Shown here piece after piece: positions 36,401 to 45,900 of a DNA stretch of 64,000 nt; positions within the stretch are counted from its first letter, which is position 1, and every line of letters starts with the position of its first letter. The notes below the pieces were generated by a model that searched no databases, was not told the DNA's origin, and was given only the letters and a program-made list of their open reading frames with translations. The stretch is from Pogona vitticeps (taxonomy: Eukaryota > Chordata > Lepidosauria > Squamata > Agamidae). Position numbers and translations under genes: made by a program. The stretch spans positions 88,386,001 through 88,450,000 of the forward strand of contig NC_135786.1 of the NCBI RefSeq assembly GCF_051106095.1, in the 5' to 3' direction.

Positions 36401-38529
36401 AGATGCATTTCATCACACCTCTAAGTTGCCAAAAAGTCCTTATTTGTAATGGCTGTTATTGTTGCCTGCAATGTACTTTGGAAACTAGCATATAGTTTCC
36501 AGAGTTCTAGTTTGGGTAGGGCATTATCTTACCCAGAAGCACATACAGGAAGACTTTACATACATAAATATCTTTGATCTTGTCATTCCCAAGTGAAGAA
36601 ATGACTGGAGACATCATGGAGTGAACTCTAGACTCAGAGAAAGATTTACTGGAAAGGACAAAAGGGACTTCCCTCACCACTGCAGGAGTATACTGGATAC
36701 CTTGCAGTTGTGGCCAGGTATATATTGGAGCCACAAAACGCAGCATCCACACCATAATTGAAGAACATGAGAGACACTGCAGACTAAAACAACTGGAAAA
36801 ATCAGCAGTAGCTGAACATGCCCTAAAAAAAGCTGGACATTAAATTCTATTTCAAAACATAGAAGTACTGGACAATACCAGCAATCATTATGTTAGACTG
36901 CACAGGGAAGTCACTGAAATCCACAAAAAGAATTCAACAAAAAGAAGAAGGTTTAAAACTCAACAAAACCTGGCTCCCAGCACTGAAAAATACAGCCTGG
37001 AAAAGGTCAACAAACTCTACCAAAACACAAGGATCAGGGATCACTGCACACAAAAGACCAGCTAACAACACCCATCAATCACAGTGACAGATAATCTCTC
37101 CCCCTTATCTCAACAATACACCCACAACAAAAAAAAACACTGATCACCACAATCACCCATCTCCTGAAAAGGACAAAAACCACAGCTATAAATACTCAAC
37201 TATCCAAACAAACTGCATCAGAGCACAAAGTTCTGACTCCTGTCCTCTGAAGATGCCAGGCATAGAGACTGGCGAAACGTTAGGAAGAACAACCTTAAGA
37301 ACACGACCAAAGAGCCTGAAAAACCCACAGCAACCATTTACTGGAAACCTTTAGACTGATGATACAAAAAATTAAGATAAGCGGTACACAGCAAGGATAG
37401 AAAAAGTAACAGGAGACTGTTTGCATACCAGTGATTGATGTGGTGGTGGTGGTGGGAATCTAGTGGCTGACAGATCACCTCAAAAATCATAGTCCAGAAA
37501 CATGTATTACAGAATATTTTCTGTCACACAATGAAAACAACCCTATTTTTAATTTTAACATCTAAGAAACATTTATATTTGGAAAGAGAAAACTGTGCAC
37601 ATGAATTTTTATTTCATTCTTTACTTATTATACATGAAGCATAGTTAGTTGGGGTTTTTTTTGCCTAATTGTTTGTAGCATTTATAACACAAATAATCAT
37701 GAATTGTTCATTGACTCTTAAAGAAAAAACCTAGTCCTCCTGGTTTCTGTTTTGGATGAAGATGTCTTTGGTCCTTAAAGTGCTTCTATTACAGGGAAGA
37801 AAGGGTTTGCTTTTGCTATACCTGGTTTAGCTTTGGACTCCTAGACAGAGAATCTGCAACTACAGCATAAGTGGAACAGAAGTACTAAAAGAATCCTCCA
37901 GCCATAGAGGTTAGCAGCCAGTTTTGTTGGCTTCTCCATAGAATCTAAAAGACATCATGTCCTTCTGCTCAAACAGCAACATGCTTGAAATGGGCAGGCT
38001 CTGTTGTATCGCTCTTAGTTTCAAATCATAGTTGAATACATCTATTCTAATACACATATGTTGTCTTTTTTTGTTTGTTTGTTTTGCAGCTGAAAGATAT
38101 GAAATCAAAATGAGTGAAAGCCTCTTGGAATTAAGATATAACTTTACTAATGCCACTTCCCTGAATACATCTAATTTGATACCTGAAATTGCTGGGGTCA
38201 AACAATACTTCCAGTATAAGCCTGAAAATGTCACAAAAGAAAATGACACCATACTCTACTTTGCCATTCGTGCCATTGATAACAGCAACAACATTGGACA
38301 AGCATCTAATATAGCAAGGGCTGTTCTTCTTGCGACGTTGCCCACTACCCCTAGTCCAGCCACAAGTGACCACCACACTACATTTCCTGCTGAAACTAAT
38401 GATGCTCATAATGGGTTAAATACTGTTGCCATAGTTCTAATTATAGTGTGCGTTGCTGCAGTTATTATCTGTGCTATTGTTGGCATAACAGTATGCCTTT
38501 TATGCAAGAAAAAAACCCGGACATTATGA
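16656..38529 (+). CDS. Gene B: complete CLCA protein (CLCA3/CLCA1-like), 14 coding exons, 934 aa
   Basis: CLCA family regulator of calcium-activated chloride channels, entering the secretory pathway. Exons: 16656-16811, 20398-20538, 21354-21504, 22150-22258, 23348-23516, 23900-24121, 25300-25524, 28173-28350, 31370-31476, 32137-32367, 32593-32863, 33912-34076, 35937-36176, 38090-38529. They join in frame to 934 residues, the usual family size. Signal peptide about 1-21; metallohydrolase motif [12 protein letters not shown] at 155-166 (His155, Glu156, His159, Asp166); VWA with MIDAS DVSGS at 309-313, Thr380 and DGED at 410-413; beta-sandwich and FN3-like regions; membrane span about 901-926 with KKKTRTL tail. 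RRTRR at 691-695 sits where human CLCA1 is cleaved. The start has a strong context (AAAGATGG). AATAAA at 39020. [17 protein letters not shown] and [10 protein letters not shown] recall CLCA3. Which mammalian gene is orthologous is not settled. Confidence 0.95.
16812..20397 (+). other. Gene B intron 1
   Basis: 3.6 kb, against 0.56 kb in C. Contains a short tandem duplication of about 33 bp at 19629-19697. About 18640-18740 holds a possible relative of the repeat at 62505. Nothing else recognised. Confidence 0.5.
20398..20538 (+). CDS. Gene B exon 2
   Basis: Residues 53-99: [20 protein letters not shown], then VIPLTW and [11 protein letters not shown]. Part of the metallohydrolase domain. 12 of 47 residues differ from gene C. 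Confidence 0.96.
20768..20803 (+). repeat. (TA)n tract
   Basis: Alternating TA with one CAG interruption, in gene B intron 2. Confidence 0.9.
21354..21504 (+). CDS. Gene B exon 3
   Basis: Residues 100-150: [33 protein letters not shown] and VYGSRG. Protein-identical to gene C exon 3, with eight silent differences. Confidence 0.97.
22150..22258 (+). CDS. Gene B exon 4: HExxH zinc site
   Basis: Residues 150-186, containing [19 protein letters not shown]. Zinc ligands by family analogy: His155, His159 and Asp166, with Glu156 catalytic. Confidence 0.97.
22616..22697 (+). mobile_element. Sauria-type SINE 3' fragment
   Basis: Holds the 3' block GGATGAGCACCGCCCCCTAG, then TCGAACACGACTGGAC, and ends GGGGAACCTTTCCCTTTACC. 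The 5' half is missing. Confidence 0.85.
23348..23516 (+). CDS. Gene B exon 5: cysteine region
   Basis: Residues 186-242: [33 protein letters not shown] and [10 protein letters not shown]. It has fewer cysteines than human CLCA1 in the matching stretch. Confidence 0.96.
23900..24121 (+). CDS. Gene B exon 6: VWA start with MIDAS
   Basis: Residues 243-316: [25 protein letters not shown] and [16 protein letters not shown] (309-313) is the metal-ion-dependent adhesion site. Confidence 0.97.
25300..25524 (+). CDS. Gene B exon 7: VWA domain
   Basis: Residues 317-391: [28 protein letters not shown] and [16 protein letters not shown]. Thr380 is the expected MIDAS threonine. One codon longer than C exon 7. 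Confidence 0.97.
26836..27031 (+). mobile_element. hAT-type MITE
   Basis: 196 bp. Starts CAGGGGTCTCCAAACTTTTC and ends GTTTGGAGACTTGTG. The flanks TTATAGAG and GTGTAGAG agree at six of eight positions, fitting an aged 8-bp duplication. Non-autonomous. Confidence 0.8.
27945..28070 (+). repeat. Interspersed repeat related to 62505-62760
   Basis: Shares AAATCCTGTTTCTTAGCATAGTAA, CTCCTTCATAAGTTCCATTGAT and GGGTCTACTCTA with the longer copy in gene C. It appears to be half of an inverted-repeat element. Confidence 0.6.
28173..28350 (+). CDS. Gene B exon 8: VWA domain end
   Basis: Residues 392-451: [20 protein letters not shown] then EDKTISSCF and [15 protein letters not shown]. Donor CAG|GTGAGT. 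Confidence 0.97.
28575..28645 (+). mobile_element. tRNA-derived SINE head fragment
   Basis: GTGCAATGGATCAACTGCAGTACTGCAGTC resembles the heads at 40805 and 44600. Short and diverged. Confidence 0.35.
29101..29637 (-). mobile_element. Probable solo LTR, inserted in L1
   Basis: 537 bp beginning TGACAGG and ending CCTGACA, with the same 5-bp flank GCTCT on both sides (29096-29100, 29638-29642). No internal retroviral region lies beside it. An AATAAA on the minus strand near 29150 suggests minus orientation. The family is not identified. It is a fossil; its age is younger than the L1 it interrupts. Confidence 0.55.
29935..30465 (+). mobile_element. CR1/L2-type LINE 3' end, nested in L1
   Basis: Contains the last part of the LINE frame ([19 protein letters not shown]), a near-match to 7745-8121 and the tail GTGAGCCGCTTTGGGTCCC. 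The nearby L1 continues on either side. Confidence 0.8.
31370..31476 (+). CDS. Gene B exon 9
   Basis: Residues 451-486: [20 protein letters not shown] through SQQSIQ. 107 nt, same size as in A. Confidence 0.97.
32137..32367 (+). CDS. Gene B exon 10
   Basis: Residues 487-563: [41 protein letters not shown] and [10 protein letters not shown]. Beta-sandwich region. Confidence 0.97.
32593..32863 (+). CDS. Gene B exon 11
   Basis: Residues 564-654: [49 protein letters not shown] and LELLDDGWG. Confidence 0.97.
32905..33205 (+). mobile_element. BovB/RTE-type LINE 3' end fragment
   Basis: Encodes the end of the BovB frame (GKTIMPR-like, then [11 protein letters not shown]) and shares AGGCAGCAGGAAA and AAGACCAAATATGAGATGG with 59525-59563. 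5' truncated. Confidence 0.8.
33325..33418 (+). repeat. (TTTA)n microsatellite
   Basis: About 23 uninterrupted units in gene B intron 11. Confidence 0.97.
33912..34076 (+). CDS. Gene B exon 12: likely cleavage region
   Basis: Residues 654-709: [34 protein letters not shown] and [16 protein letters not shown] at 691-695 is multibasic. Confidence 0.97.
34794..35134 (-). mobile_element. Sauria-type SINE, full length, minus strand
   Basis: Starts at its 3' tail AAGGTAAAGGTTCCCC and ends at the tRNA-like head CAGCGCCACCACATCCC. It is flanked by the 8-bp duplication TTGTCATA (34786-34793, 35135-35142). Confidence 0.93.
35192..35560 (+). repeat. Dispersed unclassified repeat, copy 2
   Basis: Partner of 9348-9735; both begin TGACAA and share GATGCAGGTTGA-like, CACTCCTAGATTG and GGCAACTTGAAT blocks. 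In gene B intron 12. Confidence 0.65.
35652..35774 (+). mobile_element. Small hAT-type MITE
   Basis: 123 bp. Starts CGGTGGTTCTCAAACCTGGG and ends CCCAGTTTGAGAACCACTG. The flanks CTGCAGTC and CTGTAGTC match at seven of eight positions. Confidence 0.88.
35937..36176 (+). CDS. Gene B exon 13: FN3-like start
   Basis: Residues 709-789: [47 protein letters not shown] and [15 protein letters not shown]. Confidence 0.97.
36600..37350 (+). mobile_element. Penelope-type retroelement fragment with GIY-YIG endonuclease
   Basis: 36685-36840 encodes [20 protein letters not shown] and [10 protein letters not shown], the GIY-YIG signature of Penelope-like elements, followed by [12 protein letters not shown]. 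The frame then stops. The 3' part (37240-37345) carries ACTGGCGAAACGTTAGGAAG and AAGAGCCTGAAAAACCCAC, the end sequence also seen at 49296-49514. The reverse transcriptase part is absent. Confidence 0.8.
38090..38529 (+). CDS. Gene B exon 14: FN3-like end, membrane span, stop
   Basis: Residues 789-934. FN3-like [29 protein letters not shown] and SNIARAVLL; a Thr/Pro/Ser-rich stalk ([13 protein letters not shown]); hydrophobic 901-926; KKKTRTL tail; TGA at 38527. Confidence 0.97.
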
Positions 38530-40286
38530 AACAGGAATGTGATAACACTGCTAGTTATGACTATGGACAAAATGGCTTCCCATGTAATAGTGAATGAGCA
38601 TCCACATATTTGTGGTTGAAATACCTGTGACAGCACAAAATCCATGTATTTAAAATTGTATCTGCTCTGATCATGTACAAAGTAAAAGCAAGATCTATTT
38701 CATTGTAAGATGTGTAACAACGGTTGCCAAATCCACCTACACTTGTGGTACAGCTCCTCCCATTCTGTTCATTCAGATACACTTCTCTTTTACCCATTTC
38801 CCGCTCTGACAGAGTGAAGAAGAGGGCTGAAAGGTGTGCCCACAGGTTAGGAAAGCCAGGTCCCAGGAATGTAGCAAACTCTGTGTGGCAGAACAGCTTG
38901 TGTTCAGACTTCTTCACTATTGGCCATCCTCAGTAGCTATACTGCAACCATTATAAAAGAATCCCTAATTCTGCCTTCAGTAGATGTGCATAGTTATAGG
39001 AAAAAACATTTTTTAAAGAAATAAACATATATTTAGTTCAGGCAAGTATTAGTATATTCAATATGTCTATTCAGTTATCTACATTCCTTATATAATAAGA
39101 GAGCAATAATTATTAATGCTGTTTTTTGAACTACTGCTTAGCATGTTGCTCAATTTTACTCTCTACTGTATCAAAAGCCAATTTCTTTGCCAGACTCTAC
39201 TTAACTCATAAGAAGGAGCTCAATGGTCAGTCTGTACTCGCTTGGCCCCAATGGTGACTGGGACTGGGTAGCTCTGCCCTTTTCTTTGGATGCTCTAGGC
39301 TCAGCTCTTCACTCACTTAGGGGCCTGTGGCTTTCTTGAGGGCTCCTTTTAATGGAGTCATCACCTCCATATCCTATGCAGACCACCACTTCAATAATTT
39401 GCGTTCAAATCCTAGGGCTCACCACTAGCTGCTTTCTTCTGTCCCACAGATCAAAGTTCTCTGTTGTAGGGACTTTGCACTGCCTAGTCTCTTCATCTGC
39501 CATCTCCTCTCTTTGGCTTTAATCACAGTGTTTTAGGCACCTTGAAAAATATTTGCAACTCTCCAGTCAGAATTGTACAATATGGATCCTCCCTGTCAGT
39601 ACAAACCTGCCTAATAAACACTTGGTCCTACCAGTTAACAACCAAACAGCTACTACCCAGAAACAGTTTATCCCTCTACCAAACACCAAAGTTCTCCTAT
39701 AGTTGCTTAACTTTCTCAGTACATATTTCTGCTGCAGTTCACATGAGTATATATACACAATACACTCCTTTTGGGGGGCATGCATTAGGGCCCGTTTTTA
39801 TATCTGGAATTAATTAAATGGGTCCAGCACTGTTACATCTTCAAGAACATTGAAGTCTCCTTGGTTTTAACTCTCAGTATATCTCACAAAGGATGACTCC
39901 CTGGGAAACAAAGGACATTGAATTCAGATTGTGTTGCTTGGCTTCACAACTGGGTAGATAGTTGTTGTTGGGGATTTCTAAAAGAACTGAGATATAGAAA
40001 AGGAAAATTATTGGTTCACTTTGTACACTTCTTATTGTTCATTTTTATAGGCTTTAAAATTCAAATAAATGAAACTAATCTCAAAACTGTTTTCTTTTTT
40101 GTGCTCATCTACTGGAATGGTAGCTATTCTGGACTACCATAAAATGTACTGTTTACCCAGAGAGCAGAATTACATTTTATATTATATCAGTCTTCTTAAA
40201 ACAAAAAAGAGCCTCCTGTTCATGAGTATGAGATACCATGACTGTATTCCATGGGGGTGGGGGTGGGGAGACCAGTGATATCCATA
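38530..40286 (+). other. Gene B 3' flank / intergenic
   Basis: Probably begins with the 3' UTR of gene B. 39100-40280 is unrecognised. Confidence 0.45.
39020..39025 (+). terminator. Candidate poly(A) signal of gene B
   Basis: AATAAA about 490 nt after the TGA; a second AATAAA occurs near 39612. Which is used cannot be told from sequence. Confidence 0.4.
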
Positions 40287-40490
40287 CTTAGAAAGTGTTT
40301 CTGTGTTCTATGCGCTGTCTCTGACTTATGGTAACCCTAACAAGGCTTTCACATTAAATGAGATATTTCAGGAGTGGTTTTATCATTGCCAACTTCCAAT
40401 GACTCCATGGCCAAGTGGAGATTCGAATCTAGGTCTCCTGATTCTTAGTCCGTCACTCAACCCACCACACTACACTGAGTACCACACTTA
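40287..40490 (-). mobile_element. tRNA-derived SINE with BovB-like tail, minus strand
   Basis: On the minus strand it has a tRNA-like promoter (AGATTCGAATCTCCA) and ends in a tail resembling the BovB 3' end (TTACCATAAGTCAGAGACAG). Relatives at 44385-44535 and 51355-51560. Confidence 0.7.
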
Positions 40491-40798
40491 GAAATTAGGG
40501 AAGGTTATTTCACAGCATTTTTAAAAGTTTAGATTTTTGACCTGGGAAGCTGCAGAGCAACATACATCATATTTTGCCTTATTCTATGACTAACTGGTGC
40601 AGCAACAGCTAGTATTCTTTCACTCTACAGTGACTAGGTTTCTTCCTTGCCATTTGTATTTCTGGTGCCTGCTGCATCTCAGAAAGAAAGAAGCAAGAGG
40701 GAATGCAGATCAGTCTGGAAACAAAGCACAAGAAGATACAACATGAAACATGATTATAAAGAGCATGGTTCAGATTTCTCTCCATCCTTCACAATGTG

Positions 40799-41058
40799 AA
40801 GAGCCTCGTGGCGCAGTGGTTAAAACGCTGTACTGCAGCTAAAACTGTGCTCACGACCTGGGGTTCAAATCCCAGGTAGCGGCTCAAGGTTGACTCAGCC
40901 TTCCATCCTTCCGAGGTCGGTAAAATGAGTACCCAGCTTGCGGGGGGGCAATGTGTAGCCTGTATAATTAAAAATTGTAAACCGCCCGGAGAGTGCTTGT
41001 AGTGCTATGGGGCGGTATATAAGTCCAATAAAATAAATAAATAAATAAATAAATAAAT
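40799..41058 (+). mobile_element. tRNA-derived SINE with CR1/L2-like tail
   Basis: A box GTGGCGCAGTGG, B box GGGTTCAAATCCC (40861-40873), then CTTCCATCCTTCCGAGGTCGG, and the tail GTAAACCGCCCGGAGAG then GGGGCGGTATATAAG, ending in (AAAT)n. It looks nearly complete. Confidence 0.88.
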
Positions 41059-42729
41059 GTTCATTGGTCAATCCTAAAGGAGCCCACTTCAATTATGGAC
41101 TTTGCGTCCTCAAAAGCATATCGCACACACATTGCAACAACAGATCGCCATTCTGAAATTAGGCGTCGAGAAGCCATTGATGTATTTCAATGCCCATCCT
41201 TTGTCATTCATTATATTTTGGTGGTACCACTCTCAGGGCTACCCTACCCTTAGGCAGTGTGAAGCACACACCTCAGGCTGATATCAGTTGTCATAAAAGG
41301 GCATGGAAAAAAATAGCTTTTGCATTTGTATTGTTAAGAACGGGGAATAAATTCCTGGGATTTTCTGTCTTATACTTCAAATAGTTATTGTCAGTATTGT
41401 GCACCTTGATTTAGATGAACGTGGGCAGCCTTTTACGGCCATGTCTTGAGGTCAGTCCTGATCATCTTTTAGCATTCCTGACTCACACTGTTACATTGCA
41501 GTCTCACCTGGGAGTGTATCCTTGCTCAGGGGAGGTTTACTTCAATACATTTCTCCTCTTTGAACCATTCTGTTTATTCAGTGTTTAGCCAGTTTGGAAC
41601 TGAGCAAATTAAACTAATCCTTTGTTCACTCACTGTAGATACAGTTTAAAAATGTAACTAGTTCATCAGGAAAAAGCGTTGCAGTTTCATTTTCATCTTT
41701 CTACGGTATATAGGAAAATTAGCATGCACGTCTGTGGAAAATACAGCAATATAAATGTTTGCAAAAACAAATGTCACTGTGTTTGTTTTATAAAAGAGTA
41801 TGGATGTGCATGGCAGAATCTGTCATTTCTGTTTTGTTTTGATTTCTTTTGGGAAGGAGTGCCATTTTCTCTTTTGATTTTTTCTCCATGAGCAAGGAGC
41901 CATTTGGGCTACTTCCATTTTCTTGTTGTTTTTCACCATGTGATTAATGACACTGGCATATGTGCAGAAGGTGTAAACTTCTGTGGTTAATTGCTGTTAG
42001 TTAATGTGTCGCCACTTGCATATCAACTCACATGACTACTGTACAAGATGGGATACCGGCAGCAACATATTAACTAATGACAATCCGCCATGGCAGTTTA
42101 CACCATTGCAACCATGTAATGAACTAACTGGGAATTAGTAATTATATCTCGTTTAGTCCTACAAGTGCTATAAACAGTATTAAAAGAATCAACTTATTCT
42201 AACTTTACTACAAATTTAATGGTCCATCTCCTGTTGCTGAATTATGTCTGTAGAAGGCAAATGGATTAATATGCAATGGCTTCTTGCCTGCTAATTAAAG
42301 AGTCCCCACTTAGATTTTTTTGGCACGTAGCAGAAAAGTGGAGGCTCATTTACCAGCAGCGAGAAGCCACTTTGAGTTAGTCTTCTGAAGACATAACTAC
42401 AGTATGTAATAGAATTTTGGCCACTATGTCACCAACCATAATCTCAAGGGCATCCACCTGGTTCAAGACACATATCCTTTTTTCTGGGCACTTTAAAGCA
42501 AATAAGAAATGTTAGTCCGCTGCTGTGATTCACTTCAGGTCCAACCTTTGGTAACCTCTGGACCTCAGGTCATGCAGAACAAGGAAGTATAAGATTCGTT
42601 TATGTCTTGAAAGATTTTTTCCAGTTTGTTAACATGTAACCAAAGGGACAATTAACATTCTCAGATTATTTTCCTTGATAGAACATTCTCCAGTAATAAA
42701 ACATCCTAGGGATTTTCTCTGTGTGCAGA
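41059..42729 (+). other. Gene C upstream region, similar to gene B upstream
   Basis: 41165-41340 and 41410-41610 align with 15170-15310 and 15600-15800, so the duplication includes over 1 kb of 5' flank. No CpG island. Confidence 0.55.
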
Positions 42730-42737
42730 TATATAAG
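42730..42737 (+). promoter_or_regulatory. TATA-like box before gene C
   Basis: TATATAAG lies 47 nt before the ATG. If used, transcription would begin near 42760 and the 5' leader would be about 24 nt. No match to a known promoter was tested. Confidence 0.35.
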
Positions 42738-42783
42738 CTCGTGTATAAGGAAGCCCTGTGCACCATTATTTTTGGCAATTAAA

Positions 42784-42987
42784 ATGATGTGCCACAATTT
42801 TGGACAGCTGGATCACTGTGCACAGAGAAAAACTGGGCTTCTCCGGTGGCTTCTTTTAACAGTGTTGGTGTTAGGAAATGGGGTTACAGGGACGATGATC
42901 AAGCTCAACAATGGTGGGTTCGAAGATATTGTTATTGCGATAAACCCTGGACTACCTGAAGACGACAAAATCCTGAATAATATCAAG
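42784..42987 (+). CDS. Gene C exon 1: start codon, signal peptide
   Basis: Residues 1-68, starting [18 protein letters not shown] and ending in [20 protein letters not shown] plus [10 protein letters not shown]. The upstream in-frame sequence has only a GTG, so ATG 42784 is the first usable start. Confidence 0.87.
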
Positions 42988-45900
42988 GTAAGATAAATAT
43001 TTATAATATATTAACAAATAAATGTAACAAATTATGGCATTTGAGAAAAATCAGTTCTGTAATCAGAATCTCTGTTCTGTAATCAGAGATATATATTTAA
43101 GGCTGTTACTGAAAATATCCCTGCCCTTGGAGGATCATTAAATGTACTAATGGGATCAGAAACCAAATATTGCACTGTGGAGTGATTTTTGTCCCTTCAG
43201 TTTGTTAATTAGCCATTTTTTCCCTACAATACTCTGTTTCAAGTGTAGGTACATGTGAAGTGAAATTCCTGTGCAAAGTAGGATCAAAGCTGTTAGCACT
43301 ATGATAATATTTTAGGATTTAAGCCACTGCACAATCTGTTCTTTGCTGCTACAACAGGCATGCCTTTGTAATAGTAATACAGTAGCCGTGCTGGCTAGGA
43401 GATTCTGGAAGCTGTAGTCCCAAAAAGTAACTTTGTTCAAGCTCTCATTTCTATTTTGGTTTGCTTGACTTTCAGGAAAATGCCAATACTATATTAACTA
43501 CCACAGACCAAAACACAATTCTCATAAAATGTTCTTTCTTTTTCTTTTGAGGACATGGTTACAGAGGCTTCTCCTTACCTCTTCAGTGCTACAAAACAAA
43601 GGTTTTATTTCAAGACTGTGAAAGTAATTGTTCCTTTGACGTGGGCACCCAAGCCTGAGTATAAAAGAGTTACCACAGAATCCTATGATAAAGTAAGTCT
43701 GGAGCATACATCAAGTTATTAAATGTACATGGGCTATTTTTAGAAATATTGGAATAACCTCATTCCCTGCTCCACATTAAACGGTGTTCTGATCCAGTAT
43801 GTATTCAATGGTACTAAAATCCTTTGAATGTCGACTCGTGAGACAGTCTTCTCAGGAAAAGTATATAGAATTCAGCTGTACACAGTTCAATGTTCTTAGC
43901 AATGGGATATTGGCTTTAAAAGAAGAGACATAAGAAAAAAAAATTATGGGGATGGCTTTTGCCATGGCTGTCGGCTGAAACACCCAAGTGTGTCCTTCAG
44001 GTTCAGCCAGAAGCATTGTACTAGGATGAGTGACCTGCCACCCATATAGTGGCCCTATATGGTCTCTTTTGTGGTTCTCAGGGCTATTTGTGAGTCCCCT
44101 CCTTTAAAAAAGTATTTCTAGTCTTGGAGGTTTCCAGGAAAAGTGCTTTCTGTAAATGTGATTTTAAAAAAATAGGAGCAAAAGTTACAAAATGGGTCTG
44201 TTATCCAATCAATTGTAACTCCTATATTTTGAATTCAGTGGGACTTATATCTCAATAAATGCACAGAATTGCGTTGTACACAGTTTCACATCCTTTCAGT
44301 GTGATGATGGCTTTAAAGTAAGATTCCTAAGGCAAATTGACAGAGGCCAGTTTTACTAATGGCTATTGGTCATAGATGCCATTGTATTGTAGTGGACAAA
44401 GCGATGGACTAGGCCTCAAGCATCAGCCGTAGAAACTCATTGGGGGCTGATGCTTGCAAAACCACTCCTTAAATACCTCACATACCTTGAAAACCCTATT
44501 AGGTTCACTACAAGTTGAACACATCTTGACAGCATATGATATAAACCTCCACATTCAGAATGGTGTTTGTGTTTTCAAATGCCACCAGTTGCTGAGCCCC
44601 ATGGTGCAGTGGTTAAACTGCAGTACTGCAGTCAAAACTCTCCTCATGCCCTGAGTTCGAGCCTTCCATCCTTCTGAAGTCAGTAAATTGAGTACCCACC
44701 TCATAATTAAATTGTAAACCACCCAGAGAGAGCTTTAAGCATTATGAGGCGGTACATAAGCAGCACACTTTGCTTTGTTTTGCTGAAGTATGCAATGGAG
44801 AAGGAGTGCTCCATTGAAATCCTGATTCTGAATTTACAGAAAGTATTTTGATAGCCACTCTTAGAAAATGGTTGTTGGATTGCTGCCACCCTTAAGGAAC
44901 CTGCATAGTCTTCTTTTGTTTTTACTCTGCAACTATATATACATACATATTTACAAATTAGACTGTAATCATATGTGCACTTACTTATGGAGAAGCCAAA
45001 CTGAATACAATGTAGTTTATGTTTAACTCAACCTGCACAGGATTATGGCTGTTACATCCCATGGATCTTCCATAAATGTGGCTCAACACTTAATGTTCAT
45101 GATACACAACTTATATTGTGGACAAAAAACTACCACTAGGACAGAAAATGGAGAGATAGAATGGTTTCCTATAGGCAAAGGTGTCAGACAAAGGTGCAAT
45201 TTATCCCCTCATCCATCCAATCTATACAAAGAATATTATCATATGGAAAGTCAGACTAGATTCAGATGAAGGAGGGGTGAAAACTGGTGGAAGAAACATC
45301 AATAATTTAAGATATGCAGATGACACCATCTTACTGACAGAAAGACTTGGAATGATTTTTACTGAAAGTGAAAGAAGGAAGTGCCAAAGTCAGACTGCAG
45401 TTGAACATTAGGAAAACAAAAATCATGACTACAGTATAAAAGAACTATGTGACCTTAATACTGACAATGAGGAAATTGAAATTGTTAAAGATTTTCTGTA
45501 CTTTGGTTCAGTCAATCTAAATGGAGATTGTAGCCAAGAAATCAGAAGGAGACTGAGACTCAGGAAGGCAGAAATGAAGGAATTAGAAAATGTCATAAAG
45601 TGTTAAGGATGCATCACTGGAGACTAAGACCAAGATAATCCACACTCTTGTATTCCCAATCCCATGTATTGATGTGAACGCTGGACAGTTAAAAAAGATG
45701 ACTGGGAAAAAATTTGATTTATTTGAAATGTGGTGCTGGAGGAGAGCTTTGTGGATACTCTGGTCAGCCAGAAAGACAAACAAGTGGGTCCTAGATCAAA
45801 TCAAGCCTGAACTCTCTCTAGAAATGTGGAAATAGAGGCTGTGCTACTTTGAGCACATAATGAGCAGGCAAGATTTTCTGGAAAAGACAATAATGCTGGG

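Noticed and set aside
40799-41058. A tRNA gene, suggested by the GGGTTCAAATCCC box
   Set aside because: It is the head of a SINE with a LINE-like tail; no full cloverleaf is evident.
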